64,000 nt of DNA from Pseudomonadales bacterium (GTDB lineage Bacteria; Pseudomonadota; Gammaproteobacteria; Pseudomonadales; Ketobacteraceae), in NCBI GenBank assembly GCA_020062665.1, contig JAGUVW010000074.1, positions 1 through 64,000 of the forward strand. The letters are read 5' to 3'. The notes under the pieces were generated by a model. The model searched no databases. It had not been told where the DNA came from and was given only the letters and a program-made list of their open reading frames with translations. The position numbers and the translations under genes were made by a program. Below, piece by piece: positions 27,077 to 37,763 of this stretch (position 1 is its first letter; each line of letters begins with the position of its first letter).

Positions 27077-29434
27077 ATGAATCGATTTTCTGCGTTTTTT
27101 TTGCTGTGGCTCGCGCTGCTGACCGTCACCACCGCAAAGGCCGACACCTTTGTCATCAAGGATATCCGGATCGAAGGTCTGCAACGTATCTCGGCAGGTG
27201 CGGTTTTCAACGCATTGCCGTTGCAGGTGGGCGACCAGGTCGATGAATCCACGCTGGCACGCGCAGCCCGCATTCTGTTCAAGACCGGCAATTTCCAGGA
27301 CATCAGTATCGAGCGGGATGGCGATGTGCTGGTGGTGCTGGTGAGCGAGCGCCCGTCCATCACCAAGATCGAAATCGAAGGCAACAAATCCATTGAAACC
27401 GAGAACCTGATGGACGGCCTCTCAAAAGCCGGCCTGAGTGAAGGTTCAGTATTCCAGCGCGCCACGCTGGAACGCCTCAAGGTGGAGCTGGAGCGCCAGT
27501 ACATTGCCCAGGGCCGCTATGGCGCTCGTGTTTCTCCCGAGGTCACACCGTTGCCGCGTAACCGCGTGTCCATTCACATCACCATCAAGGAAGGCGACGT
27601 GGCCACCATTTCCGGCGTGGATGTGGTGGGCAATACAGTCTTCACCGACGAAGAACTGCAGGACGAGTTCGAGCTGAAGAAGACCCACATGCTGTCGTTC
27701 TTCAAGGGTGACGACAAATACTCCCGCGAGAAGCTGTCGGGCGATCTGGAAAAGCTCGTGTCCTACTACCAGGATCGCGGTTATGTGAATTTCCGGGTGG
27801 AATCCACCCAGGTGTCGGTGACGCCGGACAAGTCGGAAGTCTATATCGCCATCAACGTGTCCGAGGGCGAGCGCCACACGGTCAACGATATCAAGCTGGT
27901 GGGTGAGCTGAAGGTGCCGGAGGAAGAGTTGCGGCGCCTGATCCTGCTCAGGTCGGGGCAGACGTTTTCGCGTCAGCTGGTGACCACCTCCAGTGACTTC
28001 ATTTCCAAGCGTCTGGGCAACGAGGGCTACACCTTTGCCACGGTGAACGGCGTGCCGGTAGCCAACGACGACAATACAGTGGATGTCACCTTTTATGTGG
28101 ATCCAGGTACTCGCGTGTACGTCCGCCGCGTCAATTTCTTCGGCAACGAAAAAACCCGGGACGAAGTGTTGCGCCGCGAAATGCGTCAGATGGAAGGGGC
28201 CTGGGCGGCGGGACAGCTGATCGAAAATTCCAAGGTGCGGCTGGAGCGGCTGGGTTACTTCAAGGGTGTGACGGTGGAAACACCGCGCGTGCCGGGTGAG
28301 GATGACCAGATCGATGTCAATTACACCGTGGAAGAGCAGCCGTCCGGATCTATCGGTGCCAGCGTGGGTTACCAGCAGGGCACAGGATTCATCTTCGGCG
28401 CCAATCTGTCGCAAACCAACTTCCTGGGCACTGGCAACCGGGTGTCCATCGCCGCCAATCGCAGTGACATCCGCAACAGCATCACGTTCTCGTTCACTGA
28501 TCCCTATTACACGATCGATGGCGTGAGCCGTGGCTACTCTCTTTATTACCAGGAAACCAACATCGAAGACGACGACGTGATCGCCAACTGGGCGGCGGAT
28601 CGCTTTGGTGGCAACATCAACTTCGGCTATCCGATCAGCGAAATCGAGCGCATCAACTTCGGCGTCGGCTACGAGAACGTGACCATCTACGCCAGCCCAA
28701 CCTCGCCGCTGGAAGTCTGGAAGCTGGTGAATTACGACCAGTGGCTGTATCTGACGGAAAGAAAGGCCACCCAGAGCGAGGAGTACAACAACTTCCCGTT
28801 CACCCTGGGCTGGACTTACAGCACGCTGAACCGGGGCATGTTCGCCACCCGTGGTTCCTCGCACACCATTTCGTCCGAAGTCACGGTGCCGGGCAGCCAG
28901 CTCGAGTACTACAAGCTCACCTATCGTGGGCAGCGCTACTTCCCGCTGAGTGAAACCTGGGTGCTGCGTGCGCGGGGTGATCTGGGTTACGGCGGCGGTT
29001 ATGGCAATGAAGAAGAAATGCCCTTCTACGAACACTACTATTCCGGCGGCTTTGGCTCGGTGCGCGGCTATGAGAACCGTTCCCTGGGCCCCCGCGAGAC
29101 CCCTTCACCCTGGGATTCCTACACACCTCGCGCCATTGGCGGCAACCTGCTGGTCGAGGGCAGTCTGGAATTCATCTTCCCGATGCCGTTCGTGAAGGAT
29201 AATCGCCAGTTCCGTACCCTGTTCTTCCTGGATAGTGGTAACGTATTCGACACTGATCGCACCGACGAACCCGGCTATGAGCTGGAGGCAGACAATCTGC
29301 GCATGTCGGCCGGTTTCGCACTGTCCTGGATAACCGGTATCGGGCCGCTGTCGTTCAGCCTGGCGAAGACGATCAATGATCAGGACGATGATGATACACA
29401 GGCGTTCCAGTTCAGCTTGGGTCAACCTTTCTGA
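27077..29434 (+). CDS. bamA: Outer membrane protein assembly factor BamA
   Basis: BamA is the Omp85 core of the BAM complex that inserts beta-barrels into the outer membrane. The 785-residue protein begins with a signal peptide ending TTAKA about residue 22. Five POTRA domains follow (about 23-420), and a C-terminal 16-strand barrel contains the loop 6 signature VRGYENRSLGP and ends in a phenylalanine (QFSLGQPF), the usual outer membrane signal. Size fits family members of about 790. It is 43 bases after rseP and is followed by the chaperone gene skp. Confidence 0.98.
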   Translation: MNRFSAFFLLWLALLTVTTAKADTFVIKDIRIEGLQRISAGAVFNALPLQVGDQVDESTLARAARILFKTGNFQDISIERDGDVLVVLVSERPSITKIEIEGNKSIETENLMDGLSKAGLSEGSVFQRATLERLKVELERQYIAQGRYGARVSPEVTPLPRNRVSIHITIKEGDVATISGVDVVGNTVFTDEELQDEFELKKTHMLSFFKGDDKYSREKLSGDLEKLVSYYQDRGYVNFRVESTQVSVTPDKSEVYIAINVSEGERHTVNDIKLVGELKVPEEELRRLILLRSGQTFSRQLVTTSSDFISKRLGNEGYTFATVNGVPVANDDNTVDVTFYVDPGTRVYVRRVNFFGNEKTRDEVLRREMRQMEGAWAAGQLIENSKVRLERLGYFKGVTVETPRVPGEDDQIDVNYTVEEQPSGSIGASVGYQQGTGFIFGANLSQTNFLGTGNRVSIAANRSDIRNSITFSFTDPYYTIDGVSRGYSLYYQETNIEDDDVIANWAADRFGGNINFGYPISEIERINFGVGYENVTIYASPTSPLEVWKLVNYDQWLYLTERKATQSEEYNNFPFTLGWTYSTLNRGMFATRGSSHTISSEVTVPGSQLEYYKLTYRGQRYFPLSETWVLRARGDLGYGGGYGNEEEMPFYEHYYSGGFGSVRGYENRSLGPRETPSPWDSYTPRAIGGNLLVEGSLEFIFPMPFVKDNRQFRTLFFLDSGNVFDTDRTDEPGYELEADNLRMSAGFALSWITGIGPLSFSLAKTINDQDDDDTQAFQFSLGQPF

Positions 29435-29474
29435 TCCGGTCGCCACTCACAATGATTCCTTTGAAGGGGAGACT

Positions 29475-29978
29475 ATGAAAATCTGCAAAACCTTGGCCGC
29501 GCTGATGTTGATGACCCTGTCTGCCAGTGTGCTGGCGGAAGTTCGCATCGCTGTTGTGGATATCAACGCTGCCGCCATGCGTTCGGACGAAGCGCGTCTG
29601 CGTGGTGAAAAACTGAAAACAACGTTTGGTCAGGATGAAGCTGAGCTGATCGCGCTGCGCAATTCCATCCAGAAGCTGGAAGAAAAGCGCCAGAAAGATG
29701 CCGCCGTGATGGGTGCGGAAGAACTGCGCAAGCTGGAACAGGAAATCAACGACAAAAAGCTGGAAATGAATTTCAAGGGACAGAAGCTGCAGCAGAAAGG
29801 CAAGGAAGCGAATCAGGAGCTGCAGCAGGTGATGGGCCCCAAGGTAGAAAAAGCCATGAAATCCATCATCGACGAAAAGAAATACGATGTGATTCTGCGT
29901 CGTGAGGCTGCCATCTGGATCGATGACAAGTACGATCTGACGGCCGAACTCACCAAACGCATCAATGCGCAGAAATAA
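29475..29978 (+). CDS. skp: OmpH/Skp family periplasmic chaperone
   Basis: Skp holds unfolded outer membrane proteins in the periplasm on their way to BamA. The 167-residue protein has a signal peptide ending ASVLA and a mature start EVRIAVVDINAA, with the long lysine/glutamate-rich coiled arms typical of the family (QKLEEKRQKDAAV, EINDKKLEMNFKGQKLQQKGK). The end YDVILRREAAIWID fits OmpH. ATG 29475 follows GGGGAG; an upstream in-frame ATG lies within bamA and is rejected. It is in the bamA-skp-lpxD operon. Confidence 0.95.
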   Translation: MKICKTLAALMLMTLSASVLAEVRIAVVDINAAAMRSDEARLRGEKLKTTFGQDEAELIALRNSIQKLEEKRQKDAAVMGAEELRKLEQEINDKKLEMNFKGQKLQQKGKEANQELQQVMGPKVEKAMKSIIDEKKYDVILRREAAIWIDDKYDLTAELTKRINAQK

Positions 29979-29996
29979 GCGGATTCCACTACCGGC

Positions 29997-31055
29997 ATGA
30001 CAGTACAGGGATTGGCGGATCAGTTCAGCCTTGGTGACCTGGCGCAGCGACTGGGCGTGGAGCTGCGCGGGGATGCGTCGATCCTGATTTCGGGTATGGC
30101 AACCCTGGGTGGCGCGGGGCCGGGGCAACTGAGTTTTCTGGCCAATCCCCAATACCGTTCCCAGCTGCAGGGCACCCGCGCGGCGGCGGTGATCATTCAT
30201 CCAGACCTGGCGGCGGAATGCCCGGTGGCCAGCCTGATTTCCACCAATCCCTATCTGACCTACGCCCGTGCCAGCCAGCTGTTCGATCGGCGGCCGCGCC
30301 AGCCGGAAGGCATTCATCCTGCGGCAATTGTTGCCGACGATGTGGTGCTGGGTCAGGGCTGCCGTATTGGCCCCCGCGTGGTGATCGAGGCGGGTGTGGT
30401 GCTGGGGGATCGGGTGGAAATCGGCCCTGGCTCGGTGATTGGCGCTGGTTGCCGGATCGGTAACGACTGTTTGCTGCACGCCAATGTCACGCTGTATTAC
30501 GGGGTGGTAATGGGCGAGCGCTGCGTGCTGCAGAGCAGTGTGGTGATCGGTGGTGACGGCTTTGGTTTCGCGCCGGCCCAAGGACGCTGGCACAAGATTG
30601 CCCAGCTGGGTGGTGTGCGTATCGGTGACGATGTGGAAATCGGTGCCAGCACCACTATCGACCGCGGCGCATTGAAAGACACGATCATCGGCAACAACGT
30701 GATTCTGGACAACCAGATCCAGATCGCCCACAACGTCGAGATCGGGGATGGCACTGCCATCGCCGGCTGTACCGGCATCGCCGGCAGCACCAAGATTGGC
30801 AAGCATTGCACCATCGCCGGTGCTGTGGGTATCGCCGGGCATCTGGAAATCGCGGATCGGGTGCACCTCACCATGCGCAGTGCGATTACCAAAAGCATTT
30901 CTGAGCCCGGCTCCTATTCGTCGGGAACCGCCATGTCCACCACGGCGGAATGGCGCAAGAATGCCGCCCGTTTCCGCCAGCTCGACGAGATGGCCCGCAA
31001 AATCAGGAGCCTGGAGCAGCGGCTCAAGGCGCTCGAACCCCCGGATCAGGCGTAA
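29997..31055 (+). CDS. lpxD: UDP-3-O-(3-hydroxyacyl)glucosamine N-acyltransferase
   Basis: LpxD adds the second hydroxyacyl chain from acyl-ACP in lipid A synthesis. The 352-residue protein has an N-terminal uridine-binding domain (about 1-100), a left-handed beta-helix of hexapeptide repeats and a C-terminal helix. GGDGFGFAP near 185-193 and the catalytic histidine H245 in QIQIAHNVEIG are in place. It ends with a basic-acidic helix (EMARKIRSLEQRLKALE) that could bind ACP. It lies 18 bases after skp and 85 bases before fabZ. Confidence 0.97.
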   Translation: MTVQGLADQFSLGDLAQRLGVELRGDASILISGMATLGGAGPGQLSFLANPQYRSQLQGTRAAAVIIHPDLAAECPVASLISTNPYLTYARASQLFDRRPRQPEGIHPAAIVADDVVLGQGCRIGPRVVIEAGVVLGDRVEIGPGSVIGAGCRIGNDCLLHANVTLYYGVVMGERCVLQSSVVIGGDGFGFAPAQGRWHKIAQLGGVRIGDDVEIGASTTIDRGALKDTIIGNNVILDNQIQIAHNVEIGDGTAIAGCTGIAGSTKIGKHCTIAGAVGIAGHLEIADRVHLTMRSAITKSISEPGSYSSGTAMSTTAEWRKNAARFRQLDEMARKIRSLEQRLKALEPPDQA

Positions 31056-31140
31056 TATTTGGTTGCGCTTGACCGGGTGAAACCGGTGTCGTTCCGCCGT
31101 ATCCTCGGTTCGCGAATGACTGACAGGATTTGTTTGGACT

Positions 31141-31593
31141 ATGATGAATATTAACGAGATCAAAGCGATTCTTCCCCACCGCTACCCGTTCCTGCAGGTG
31201 GACAAGGTGCTGGAACTGGTGGAGGGAGATTACATTATCGCCGTGCGCAGTGTGTCCAACAGCGAGCTGGTGTTCGAAGGCCATTTTCCCAACAATCCGA
31301 TTCTGCCGGGCGTGCTGATCATCGAAGCCATGGCGCAGACAGCGGGATTGCTGGCGTTCAAAACCATCAACCAGACCGCCAGTTCGCAGAAGGCCTATGT
31401 GGTGGCGGCGATTGAGGAAGCGAAGTTCCGCCGACCGGTGTTGCCCGGCGATCAGTTGTTCATCCGGGCGCATATCAAGTCACGGAAGAAGATGATCTGG
31501 AAATTCGGTGCGGTTTGCCACCTGAACTCCATGGAGGGTGATGAAGTGGCGTCCGCGACAATCACCTGTGCTGAACGGGACTTATTCAATTGA
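31141..31593 (+). CDS. fabZ: 3-hydroxyacyl-[acyl-carrier-protein] dehydratase FabZ
   Basis: FabZ dehydrates 3-hydroxyacyl-ACP of all lengths in fatty acid elongation and competes with LpxA and LpxD for 3-hydroxyacyl-ACP. The 150-residue hotdog protein has LPHRYPFLQVDKVLE and the catalytic histidine block EGHFPNNPILPGVLIIEAMAQ, with the catalytic glutamate in it. Two adjacent ATG codons open the gene. It overlaps lpxA by four bases (TTGA), so translation is coupled. Confidence 0.98.
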   Translation: MMNINEIKAILPHRYPFLQVDKVLELVEGDYIIAVRSVSNSELVFEGHFPNNPILPGVLIIEAMAQTAGLLAFKTINQTASSQKAYVVAAIEEAKFRRPVLPGDQLFIRAHIKSRKKMIWKFGAVCHLNSMEGDEVASATITCAERDLFN

Positions 31594-32357
31594 TACATCC
31601 TCAGGCTATTGTTGATCCCAAGGCGCAACTGGCGCCGGACGTGAAAGTGGGGCCTTGGACTTATATCGGCCCGGACGTGGTGATCGATTCAGGCACCGTG
31701 ATCGAGTCCCATGTGGTGATCAAGGGGCCGACCCGTATCGGCAAGAACAATCGCATCTTCCAGTTCTCGTCTGTGGGAGAAGATACGCCGGACCTGAAAT
31801 ACAAGGGCGAACCTACTCGCCTGGTGATCGGTGACAACAATACCATCCGTGAATGCGTGACCATTCATCGCGGCACCATTCAGGACCGTTCCGAAACCAC
31901 CATCGGCAATAACAATCTGCTGATGGCCTATGTGCATGTGGGGCACGACAGTGTGCTGGGCAATCACTGCATTCTGGTGAACAACACCGCGCTGGCGGGA
32001 CACGTGTGGGTGGGCGATTACGCCAACCTGTCCGGTTATACGCTGGTGCATCAGTTCGTGCGCATTGGTGCCTACAGTTTTTCCGCCATGGGTTCTGCGA
32101 TTGGCAAGGATGTGCCCGCGTTCGTCACCGTGCAGGGCAATCCGGCGGAAGCCCGCAGCATGAATTTCGAAGGCATGAAGCGGCGTGGTTTCGATGAGGA
32201 GACCATCAAGTCCCTGCGCGCAGCTTACAAGATTGTGTATCGCCAGGGACTGACGCTGGAGCAGGCCTATCCGGAGCTGGATGCGCTGCCCGAGTCCCCG
32301 CAACTGCAACTTTTCATTGATTCCCTCAAGTCGTCCACCCGTGGCATTACCCGCTGA
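31590..32357 (+). CDS. lpxA: UDP-N-acetylglucosamine acyltransferase
   Basis: LpxA transfers a 3-hydroxyacyl chain from ACP to the 3-OH of UDP-GlcNAc, the first lipid A step. The 255-residue protein has the left-handed beta-helix of hexapeptide repeats, the catalytic histidine H119 in AYVHVGHDSVLGN, and the C-terminal helical domain. The start is TTG 31590, which overlaps the fabZ stop; the next residues IHPQAIVDPKAQLAPDV match the family exactly. The following gene is lpxB, 12 bases on. Confidence 0.97.
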   Translation: MIHPQAIVDPKAQLAPDVKVGPWTYIGPDVVIDSGTVIESHVVIKGPTRIGKNNRIFQFSSVGEDTPDLKYKGEPTRLVIGDNNTIRECVTIHRGTIQDRSETTIGNNNLLMAYVHVGHDSVLGNHCILVNNTALAGHVWVGDYANLSGYTLVHQFVRIGAYSFSAMGSAIGKDVPAFVTVQGNPAEARSMNFEGMKRRGFDEETIKSLRAAYKIVYRQGLTLEQAYPELDALPESPQLQLFIDSLKSSTRGITR

Positions 32358-32369
32358 CGGGGCTCGGGC

Positions 32370-33521
32370 ATGAGTGCTTCCCAGGAACTCACCATCGGCA
32401 TCGTGGCGGGTGAAATGTCCGGCGATCTGCTGGGTGCTGGACTGATCCAGGCCATTCGCCAACGTTATCCTCAGGCAAAATTTGTCGGCATCGGCGGGCC
32501 CGCCATGATCGCGGCGGGCTGCGAATCGCTTTTTCCCATGGAACGTCTCAGCGTGATGGGGATCGTGGAGGTGCTGGGCCGTCTGCGGGAACTGCTCAAT
32601 ATCCGCAAGACCCTGCGCGAACATTTTATCAAGAATCCTCCGGCGGTATTCATCGGCATCGACTCGCCGGATTTCACCCTGCCGTTGGAATACAAGCTGA
32701 AAAAGGCCGGAATCCGCACTGTGCATTACGTGAGTCCTTCAGTGTGGGCCTGGCGCCAGAAGCGGGTGTTCAAGATCCGCGAAGGCGTTGATCTGATGCT
32801 GACCCTGCTGCCGTTTGAAGCCGCGTTCTATGAAAAGTACAAAGTGCCGGTGAAGTTTGTCGGCCATCCGTTTGCCACCAGTATCGATCCGGATATCGAT
32901 TTCAATCGCGCCAAGCATTACTGGGGGTTCCAGCCTTCCGACCGGGTGGTAGCGGTGATGCCCGGCAGTCGCGGTGGCGAGCTGAAATTCATGGGGCCGC
33001 TGTTTCTGGAAAGCATGCGCCGGCTGTTCATTCTCGATCCGGCGGTGAAATTCATGGTGGCCACCGCCAACGAAGCCCGCCGCAAACAATTCGAACAGCA
33101 GGTGGCGGCATTCGATACCAAGCTGCCGCTGCAGATCATTGATGGTCATGCCCGCGAAGTGATGGCGGGCAGTGATGTGGTGCTGGCGACGTCGGGCACG
33201 GTGACGCTGGAAGCCATGCTGCTGAAGCGGCCCATGGTGGTGGCGTTCCGGTGGTCGGCGTTGACTCACGCTATTATTTCCCGGCTGGTGAAAACTGAAT
33301 TTATCTCGTTGCCGAATCTGCTGGCAGGCAAGGCACTGGTGCCGGAGTTCGTGCAGGATCAGGCGCAGCCGGACAAGCTGGCTCGCGCGCTGCAGGAACT
33401 GTTGCGCAACCAGGATAACCGCCTGCGTCTGCAAAAGGAATTTTCCCAGCTTCACGCCATTCTGAATCGCAACGCCAGCCAGGAAGCCGCCAACGCGATT
33501 CTGGCCCTGATCGAGCAATAG
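32370..33521 (+). CDS. lpxB: Lipid-A-disaccharide synthase
   Basis: LpxB condenses UDP-2,3-diacylglucosamine with lipid X to give the lipid A disaccharide. The 383-residue family 19 glycosyltransferase has VAGEMSGDLLGAGLI near the start, GIGGPAM, an IDSPDF motif, YVSPSVWAWRQKR, and the UDP-binding end MPGSRGGELK, DVVLATSGTVTLEAML. It has full family length and peripheral membrane association is expected. It follows lpxA by 12 bases and precedes rnhB by 6. Confidence 0.97.
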   Translation: MSASQELTIGIVAGEMSGDLLGAGLIQAIRQRYPQAKFVGIGGPAMIAAGCESLFPMERLSVMGIVEVLGRLRELLNIRKTLREHFIKNPPAVFIGIDSPDFTLPLEYKLKKAGIRTVHYVSPSVWAWRQKRVFKIREGVDLMLTLLPFEAAFYEKYKVPVKFVGHPFATSIDPDIDFNRAKHYWGFQPSDRVVAVMPGSRGGELKFMGPLFLESMRRLFILDPAVKFMVATANEARRKQFEQQVAAFDTKLPLQIIDGHAREVMAGSDVVLATSGTVTLEAMLLKRPMVVAFRWSALTHAIISRLVKTEFISLPNLLAGKALVPEFVQDQAQPDKLARALQELLRNQDNRLRLQKEFSQLHAILNRNASQEAANAILALIEQ

Positions 33522-33527
33522 ACCGCC

Positions 33528-34154
33528 ATGCCCAGTCGCAAGAAAACACCGCAAGCCAGCTTCGATTTCGGTTCCTACGCAGGCCATCTGGTGGCGGGCG
33601 TGGATGAAGTGGGACGCGGGCCGCTGGCGGGCGCGGTGATTGCCGCTGCCGTGATCCTCGATCCGGAAAAACCCATTGCCGGCCTCACCGACTCGAAAAA
33701 ACTCAGCGAGAAGAAACGCGATCAGCTGTTCGATATCATCAAGCGCGATGCTCTGGCCTGGGCGGTGGGCCGTGCCGAGGTGGAGGAAATCGATACGCTG
33801 AATATCCTGCATGCCAGCATGCTCGCCATGAAACGCGCAGTGGAGCAGTTGCAGCCAGCGGCGGAATTCGCCCAGGTGGATGGCAATCGTTGCCCGAATC
33901 TGCTGATTCCGTCGGAAGCCATCGTGAAGGGTGATTTGACGGTGCCCTGCATCAGCGCGGCATCGATCATCGCGAAAGTGACGCGCGACCGGGAAATGGA
34001 AGTGCTGGATCAGCAATATCCGGGTTATGGGCTCGCCCGGCACAAGGGTTATCCCACTCAGGATCACATCGAAGCGTTGCAGAAACTCGGGCCGTCGGTG
34101 ATTCATCGCCGCTCGTTCGGGCCGGTGGCGGCGTTGGTGGAGAAAATAAAATGA
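33528..34154 (+). CDS. rnhB: Ribonuclease HII
   Basis: RNase HII removes ribonucleotides and RNA from DNA duplexes. The 208-residue protein has the active site [14 protein letters not shown] (D26, E27), [12 protein letters not shown], and DGNRCPN, with the closing [14 protein letters not shown] and [13 protein letters not shown], all typical. It overlaps dnaE by four bases (ATGA at 34151-34154), so it is translationally coupled to the replicative polymerase gene, as in many gammaproteobacteria. Confidence 0.97.
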   Translation: MPSRKKTPQASFDFGSYAGHLVAGVDEVGRGPLAGAVIAAAVILDPEKPIAGLTDSKKLSEKKRDQLFDIIKRDALAWAVGRAEVEEIDTLNILHASMLAMKRAVEQLQPAAEFAQVDGNRCPNLLIPSEAIVKGDLTVPCISAASIIAKVTRDREMEVLDQQYPGYGLARHKGYPTQDHIEALQKLGPSVIHRRSFGPVAALVEKIK

Positions 34155-37100
34155 AACCGCAATTCGTTCATCTGCGCATGCACACTGAATACTCCTTGGT
34201 GGATGGCCTTGTCCGCATCAAGGGGCTGGTGAAAACAGCGTCGGCACTGGGCATGCCTGCCGTGGCCGTGACAGATCACAGTAATCTGTTCTCGCTGGTG
34301 AAATTGCAGAAATACGGCGGCGAGGCGGGCATCAAGCCGATTTTCGGTGCCGACATCTGGCTGGAAGCAGCGCAACCCGACGAACCACCATCGCTGATCG
34401 TGCTGCTGGCGAAGGATCTGCAGGGTTATCGCAATCTCACCGAAGTTGTGTCGAATGGCTATCTACATGGCCAGCATCGCGGCAAGGCGATCGTGACGCG
34501 GCAGTGGCTGCGGGAAAAATCCGCCGGCCTGATCTGTCTGTCCGGCGGCAAGCAGGGGGAAATCGGCCGGGCATTGCTGGCGGGCAAACAGGATCGGGCG
34601 GAAGCACTGGCGCGGGAAATGCTGGAGTGGTTCCCCGACAGTTTTTATCTTGAATTGCAGCGCACTGCGCGCCAGGACGACGAAACTTACCTGCATCTGG
34701 CAGTGGATCTGGCGGCCCAGCTGGATTGCCCGGTGGTGGCCACCAATGACGTGCGTTTTCTGAAACGTGGCGATTTTGAAGCTCACGAAGTGCGTGTCTG
34801 CATTTCCGAAGGCTGGACCCTGGAAGATCCCAGCCGTGAGCAACGTTACAGCGAAGAACAGTACCTGAAGTCCGCCGCCGAAATGCTGGAACTGTTCAGC
34901 GATATTCCCGAGGCCATCGAAAACTCCGTGGAAATCGCCCAGCGTTGCAACGTGGAAATCCCGTTGGGCACGTATTATCTACCGGATTACCCGGTACCCG
35001 AAGGCATGACCATCGGCGATTTCATGATTGAGGAATCCCGTAAAGGTCTGGAAGAACGTCTCGCGTTCCTGTTCGATGTCAATGCGCCCAATTTCAGCGA
35101 GATTCGCAAGCCCTACGATGAGCGTCTGCAGATTGAGCTGGACTGTATCGTCAAGATGGGATTTTCGGGCTACTTCCTTATCGTTGCTGACTTTATCCAG
35201 TGGGCGAAAAACAACGGTGTACCGGTGGGGCCGGGGCGGGGGTCGGGTGCCGGCTCGCTGGTGGCCTACGCGCTGAAAATCACCGACCTCGATCCGCTGG
35301 AATACGATTTGCTGTTCGAACGTTTCCTCAATCCCGAGCGGGTATCCATGCCCGACTTCGACGTGGATTTCTGCATGGATGGCCGCGACCGCGTCATCGA
35401 TTACGTGGCGGAAAAATACGGCCGCAATGCAGTGAGTCAGATCATCACCTTCGGCTCCATGGCGGCGAAGGCAGTAGTGCGCGACGTGGGGCGCGTGCAG
35501 GGGCGCTCCTACGGCTTTGTCGATCGCATCGCCAAACTGATTCCATTTGAAGTCGGCATGACATTGTCAAAGGCGATGGAAGACGAGCCCCAGTTGAAGG
35601 AGTTGTACGACAAGGACGACGACATCCGCGAACTGCTGGGCATGGCGCTGAAGCTGGAAGGCATCACGCGCAACGTGGGCAAGCACGCGGGTGGCGTGGT
35701 GATCGCGCCTTCGGCGCTGACGAATTACGTGCCGCTGTACTGCGATCCCGAAGGCAACAACCTCGTCACCCAGTTCGACAAGGACGACGTGGAAGCCGCC
35801 GGCCTGGTGAAGTTCGACTTCCTCGGCCTGCGCACGCTCACCATCGTGGACTGGGCGCTGAAAACCATCAATCCGATGCTGGAAAAACAGGGCTTGCCGC
35901 CGGTGGAAATCGAACGCATTCCGCTGGACGACAAACCCACTTTCGAGCTGCTGCAGAAAGCCGAGACCACCGCCGTATTCCAGCTCGAATCCCGCGGCAT
36001 GAAGGATCTGATCAAGCGCCTCAAGCCGTCGAACTTTGAAGATATCGTCGCGTTGGTGGCACTGTTCCGTCCTGGCCCGTTGGGTTCCGGCATGGTGGAC
36101 GATTTCATCGCGCGCAAACACGGCAAGCAGAAAGTAGAGTATCCGCACCCGGATCTGAAACCGATTCTGGAAACCACCTACGGCACCATTTTGTATCAGG
36201 AACAGGTGATGCTGATTCCGCAGGTGCTGGCGGGTTTCACGCTGGGCGGTGCCGATCTTTTGCGTCGAGCCATGGGTAAAAAGAAAGCCGAGGAAATGGC
36301 GAAGCAGCGCGCGTTCTTTGTCGATGGTGCCAAGAAAAATAACGTCGATGAAAAACTCGCGGGCGAAATCTTTGACACCATGGAAGAATTCGCCAAGTAC
36401 GGTTTCAACAAATCGCACTCGGCGGCGTATGCGCTGGTGTCCTACCAGACCGCGTGGCTCAAGGCCCATCATCCAGCCGGTTTCATGGCGGCGGTGCTGT
36501 CGGCGGATATGCACAACACCGACAAGGTAGTGACCCTGATCGACGAATGCCGGCGCATGAAACTCACCATCGTGCCGCCCGACGTCAACTACTCCCAGTA
36601 CAAATTCACCGTCGATGACAAGGGCCGCATCATCTATGGTCTTGGCGCCATCAAGGGGCTGGGCGAAGGCCCCATCGAAGCCATTCTGGAAGCGCGCTAC
36701 TCCGGCAAACCGTTCAAGGATCTGTTCGAGTTCTGTCGCCGCATCGACATGAAAAAACTCAACCGCCGCTCGCTGGAAGCACTGATCCGCGCCGGCGCGC
36801 TGGACGAACTCGGCCCCGATCGTGCCACCCTGATGGCGAGCCTCACCGAAGCCACCAAATTCGCCGAGCAGGCATCGAAGAACCAGGATATCGGCATTGT
36901 CGACCTGTTCGGCGCCATCGAGGAAGAAACCCAGGCCGATCCCGAATGGGTGAAGGTCAAACCCTGGAGCGACGAAGAACGCCTCAACGGCGAAAAGGAA
37001 ACACTCGGCCTCTATCTGACCGGCCACCCCATCGACCAGTACGAACAGGAAATTTCCCACTTCGTCAGCAGTCGCATCGTCGACGTGAAACCGGGCAACT

Positions 37101-37618
37101 CCAAGGAATCCCGCTCCATCGTCGCCGGCCTCGTCATCGCCCAGCGGGTGATGAAAAACAAACGCGGCGACAAGATGGCGTTCCTGACGCTGGACGACAA
37201 ATCCGGCCGCCTGGAAATTTCCGTGTTCGCCGATACCTACGAGGAATACCGCGAGCATCTGGTGAAAGATGCCGTGCTGGTGGTGGAGGGGGACGTGAGC
37301 CTGGACGAATACTCCGGCGGACTCAAGATGATCACGCGGCGGATTTTCAGCATCGCCCAGGCGCGGGAAAACTACGCCCGTCTGGTGAGCGTGCAGATCG
37401 ATCAGTCTCGCCTGGGCAATGATTTTTCCGAGCGGCTGAAAGCCATTCTGTCACCCTATCGCGACGGCAACTGCAAGGTGCGCATCGACTACCAGCGGGA
37501 CGGCGCCAAAGCCAAGCTCTACCTGGGCGAGGACTGGCGCATTGCGCCGAAGCCCGACCTGATCCGGCAGCTGGAGCAGTTGTGTGGCGAGCGGTCGCTG
37601 TCGGTGTTTTACCGCTAA
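34151..37618 (+). CDS. dnaE: DNA polymerase III alpha subunit
   Basis: DnaE is the replicative polymerase subunit. The 1155-residue protein has an N-terminal PHP domain ([17 protein letters not shown]-like opening, with VTDHSNLF), a palm with [14 protein letters not shown] carrying catalytic aspartates, and [12 protein letters not shown]. Finger and beta-binding regions follow, and an OB domain near the C-terminus has [26 protein letters not shown]. Length matches the E. coli protein, so it is DnaE1 rather than the imuC/dnaE2 type. It is the last gene of the coupled lpx-rnhB-dnaE run, with 145 bases before accA. Confidence 0.98.
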   Translation: MKPQFVHLRMHTEYSLVDGLVRIKGLVKTASALGMPAVAVTDHSNLFSLVKLQKYGGEAGIKPIFGADIWLEAAQPDEPPSLIVLLAKDLQGYRNLTEVVSNGYLHGQHRGKAIVTRQWLREKSAGLICLSGGKQGEIGRALLAGKQDRAEALAREMLEWFPDSFYLELQRTARQDDETYLHLAVDLAAQLDCPVVATNDVRFLKRGDFEAHEVRVCISEGWTLEDPSREQRYSEEQYLKSAAEMLELFSDIPEAIENSVEIAQRCNVEIPLGTYYLPDYPVPEGMTIGDFMIEESRKGLEERLAFLFDVNAPNFSEIRKPYDERLQIELDCIVKMGFSGYFLIVADFIQWAKNNGVPVGPGRGSGAGSLVAYALKITDLDPLEYDLLFERFLNPERVSMPDFDVDFCMDGRDRVIDYVAEKYGRNAVSQIITFGSMAAKAVVRDVGRVQGRSYGFVDRIAKLIPFEVGMTLSKAMEDEPQLKELYDKDDDIRELLGMALKLEGITRNVGKHAGGVVIAPSALTNYVPLYCDPEGNNLVTQFDKDDVEAAGLVKFDFLGLRTLTIVDWALKTINPMLEKQGLPPVEIERIPLDDKPTFELLQKAETTAVFQLESRGMKDLIKRLKPSNFEDIVALVALFRPGPLGSGMVDDFIARKHGKQKVEYPHPDLKPILETTYGTILYQEQVMLIPQVLAGFTLGGADLLRRAMGKKKAEEMAKQRAFFVDGAKKNNVDEKLAGEIFDTMEEFAKYGFNKSHSAAYALVSYQTAWLKAHHPAGFMAAVLSADMHNTDKVVTLIDECRRMKLTIVPPDVNYSQYKFTVDDKGRIIYGLGAIKGLGEGPIEAILEARYSGKPFKDLFEFCRRIDMKKLNRRSLEALIRAGALDELGPDRATLMASLTEATKFAEQASKNQDIGIVDLFGAIEEETQADPEWVKVKPWSDEERLNGEKETLGLYLTGHPIDQYEQEISHFVSSRIVDVKPGNSKESRSIVAGLVIAQRVMKNKRGDKMAFLTLDDKSGRLEISVFADTYEEYREHLVKDAVLVVEGDVSLDEYSGGLKMITRRIFSIAQARENYARLVSVQIDQSRLGNDFSERLKAILSPYRDGNCKVRIDYQRDGAKAKLYLGEDWRIAPKPDLIRQLEQLCGERSLSVFYR

Positions 37619-37763
37619 AGAACCCATCAGCCACGCTCGCCATAACAATTTGCCACAAAATTGGCCTGCGTCCCCCGCAGCGAACCTCGACACTGCCCGG
37701 GCCTTCACGTAAGGTATCGGGCTGACCCATGGTGACTATAAGAAGACGCAGGATCGCCGCTCT

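Noticed and set aside
27446-29035. A 529-codon minus-strand frame across bamA.
   Set aside because: The plus-strand gene is certain and the antisense product has no family features or start site.
29412-31163. A 583-codon minus-strand frame across skp and lpxD.
   Set aside because: It is antisense to two certain genes and is histidine-rich in a way typical of GC-rich shadow frames.
35567-37258. A 563-codon minus-strand frame across dnaE.
   Set aside because: The sense gene has all polymerase motifs and the antisense product has none.
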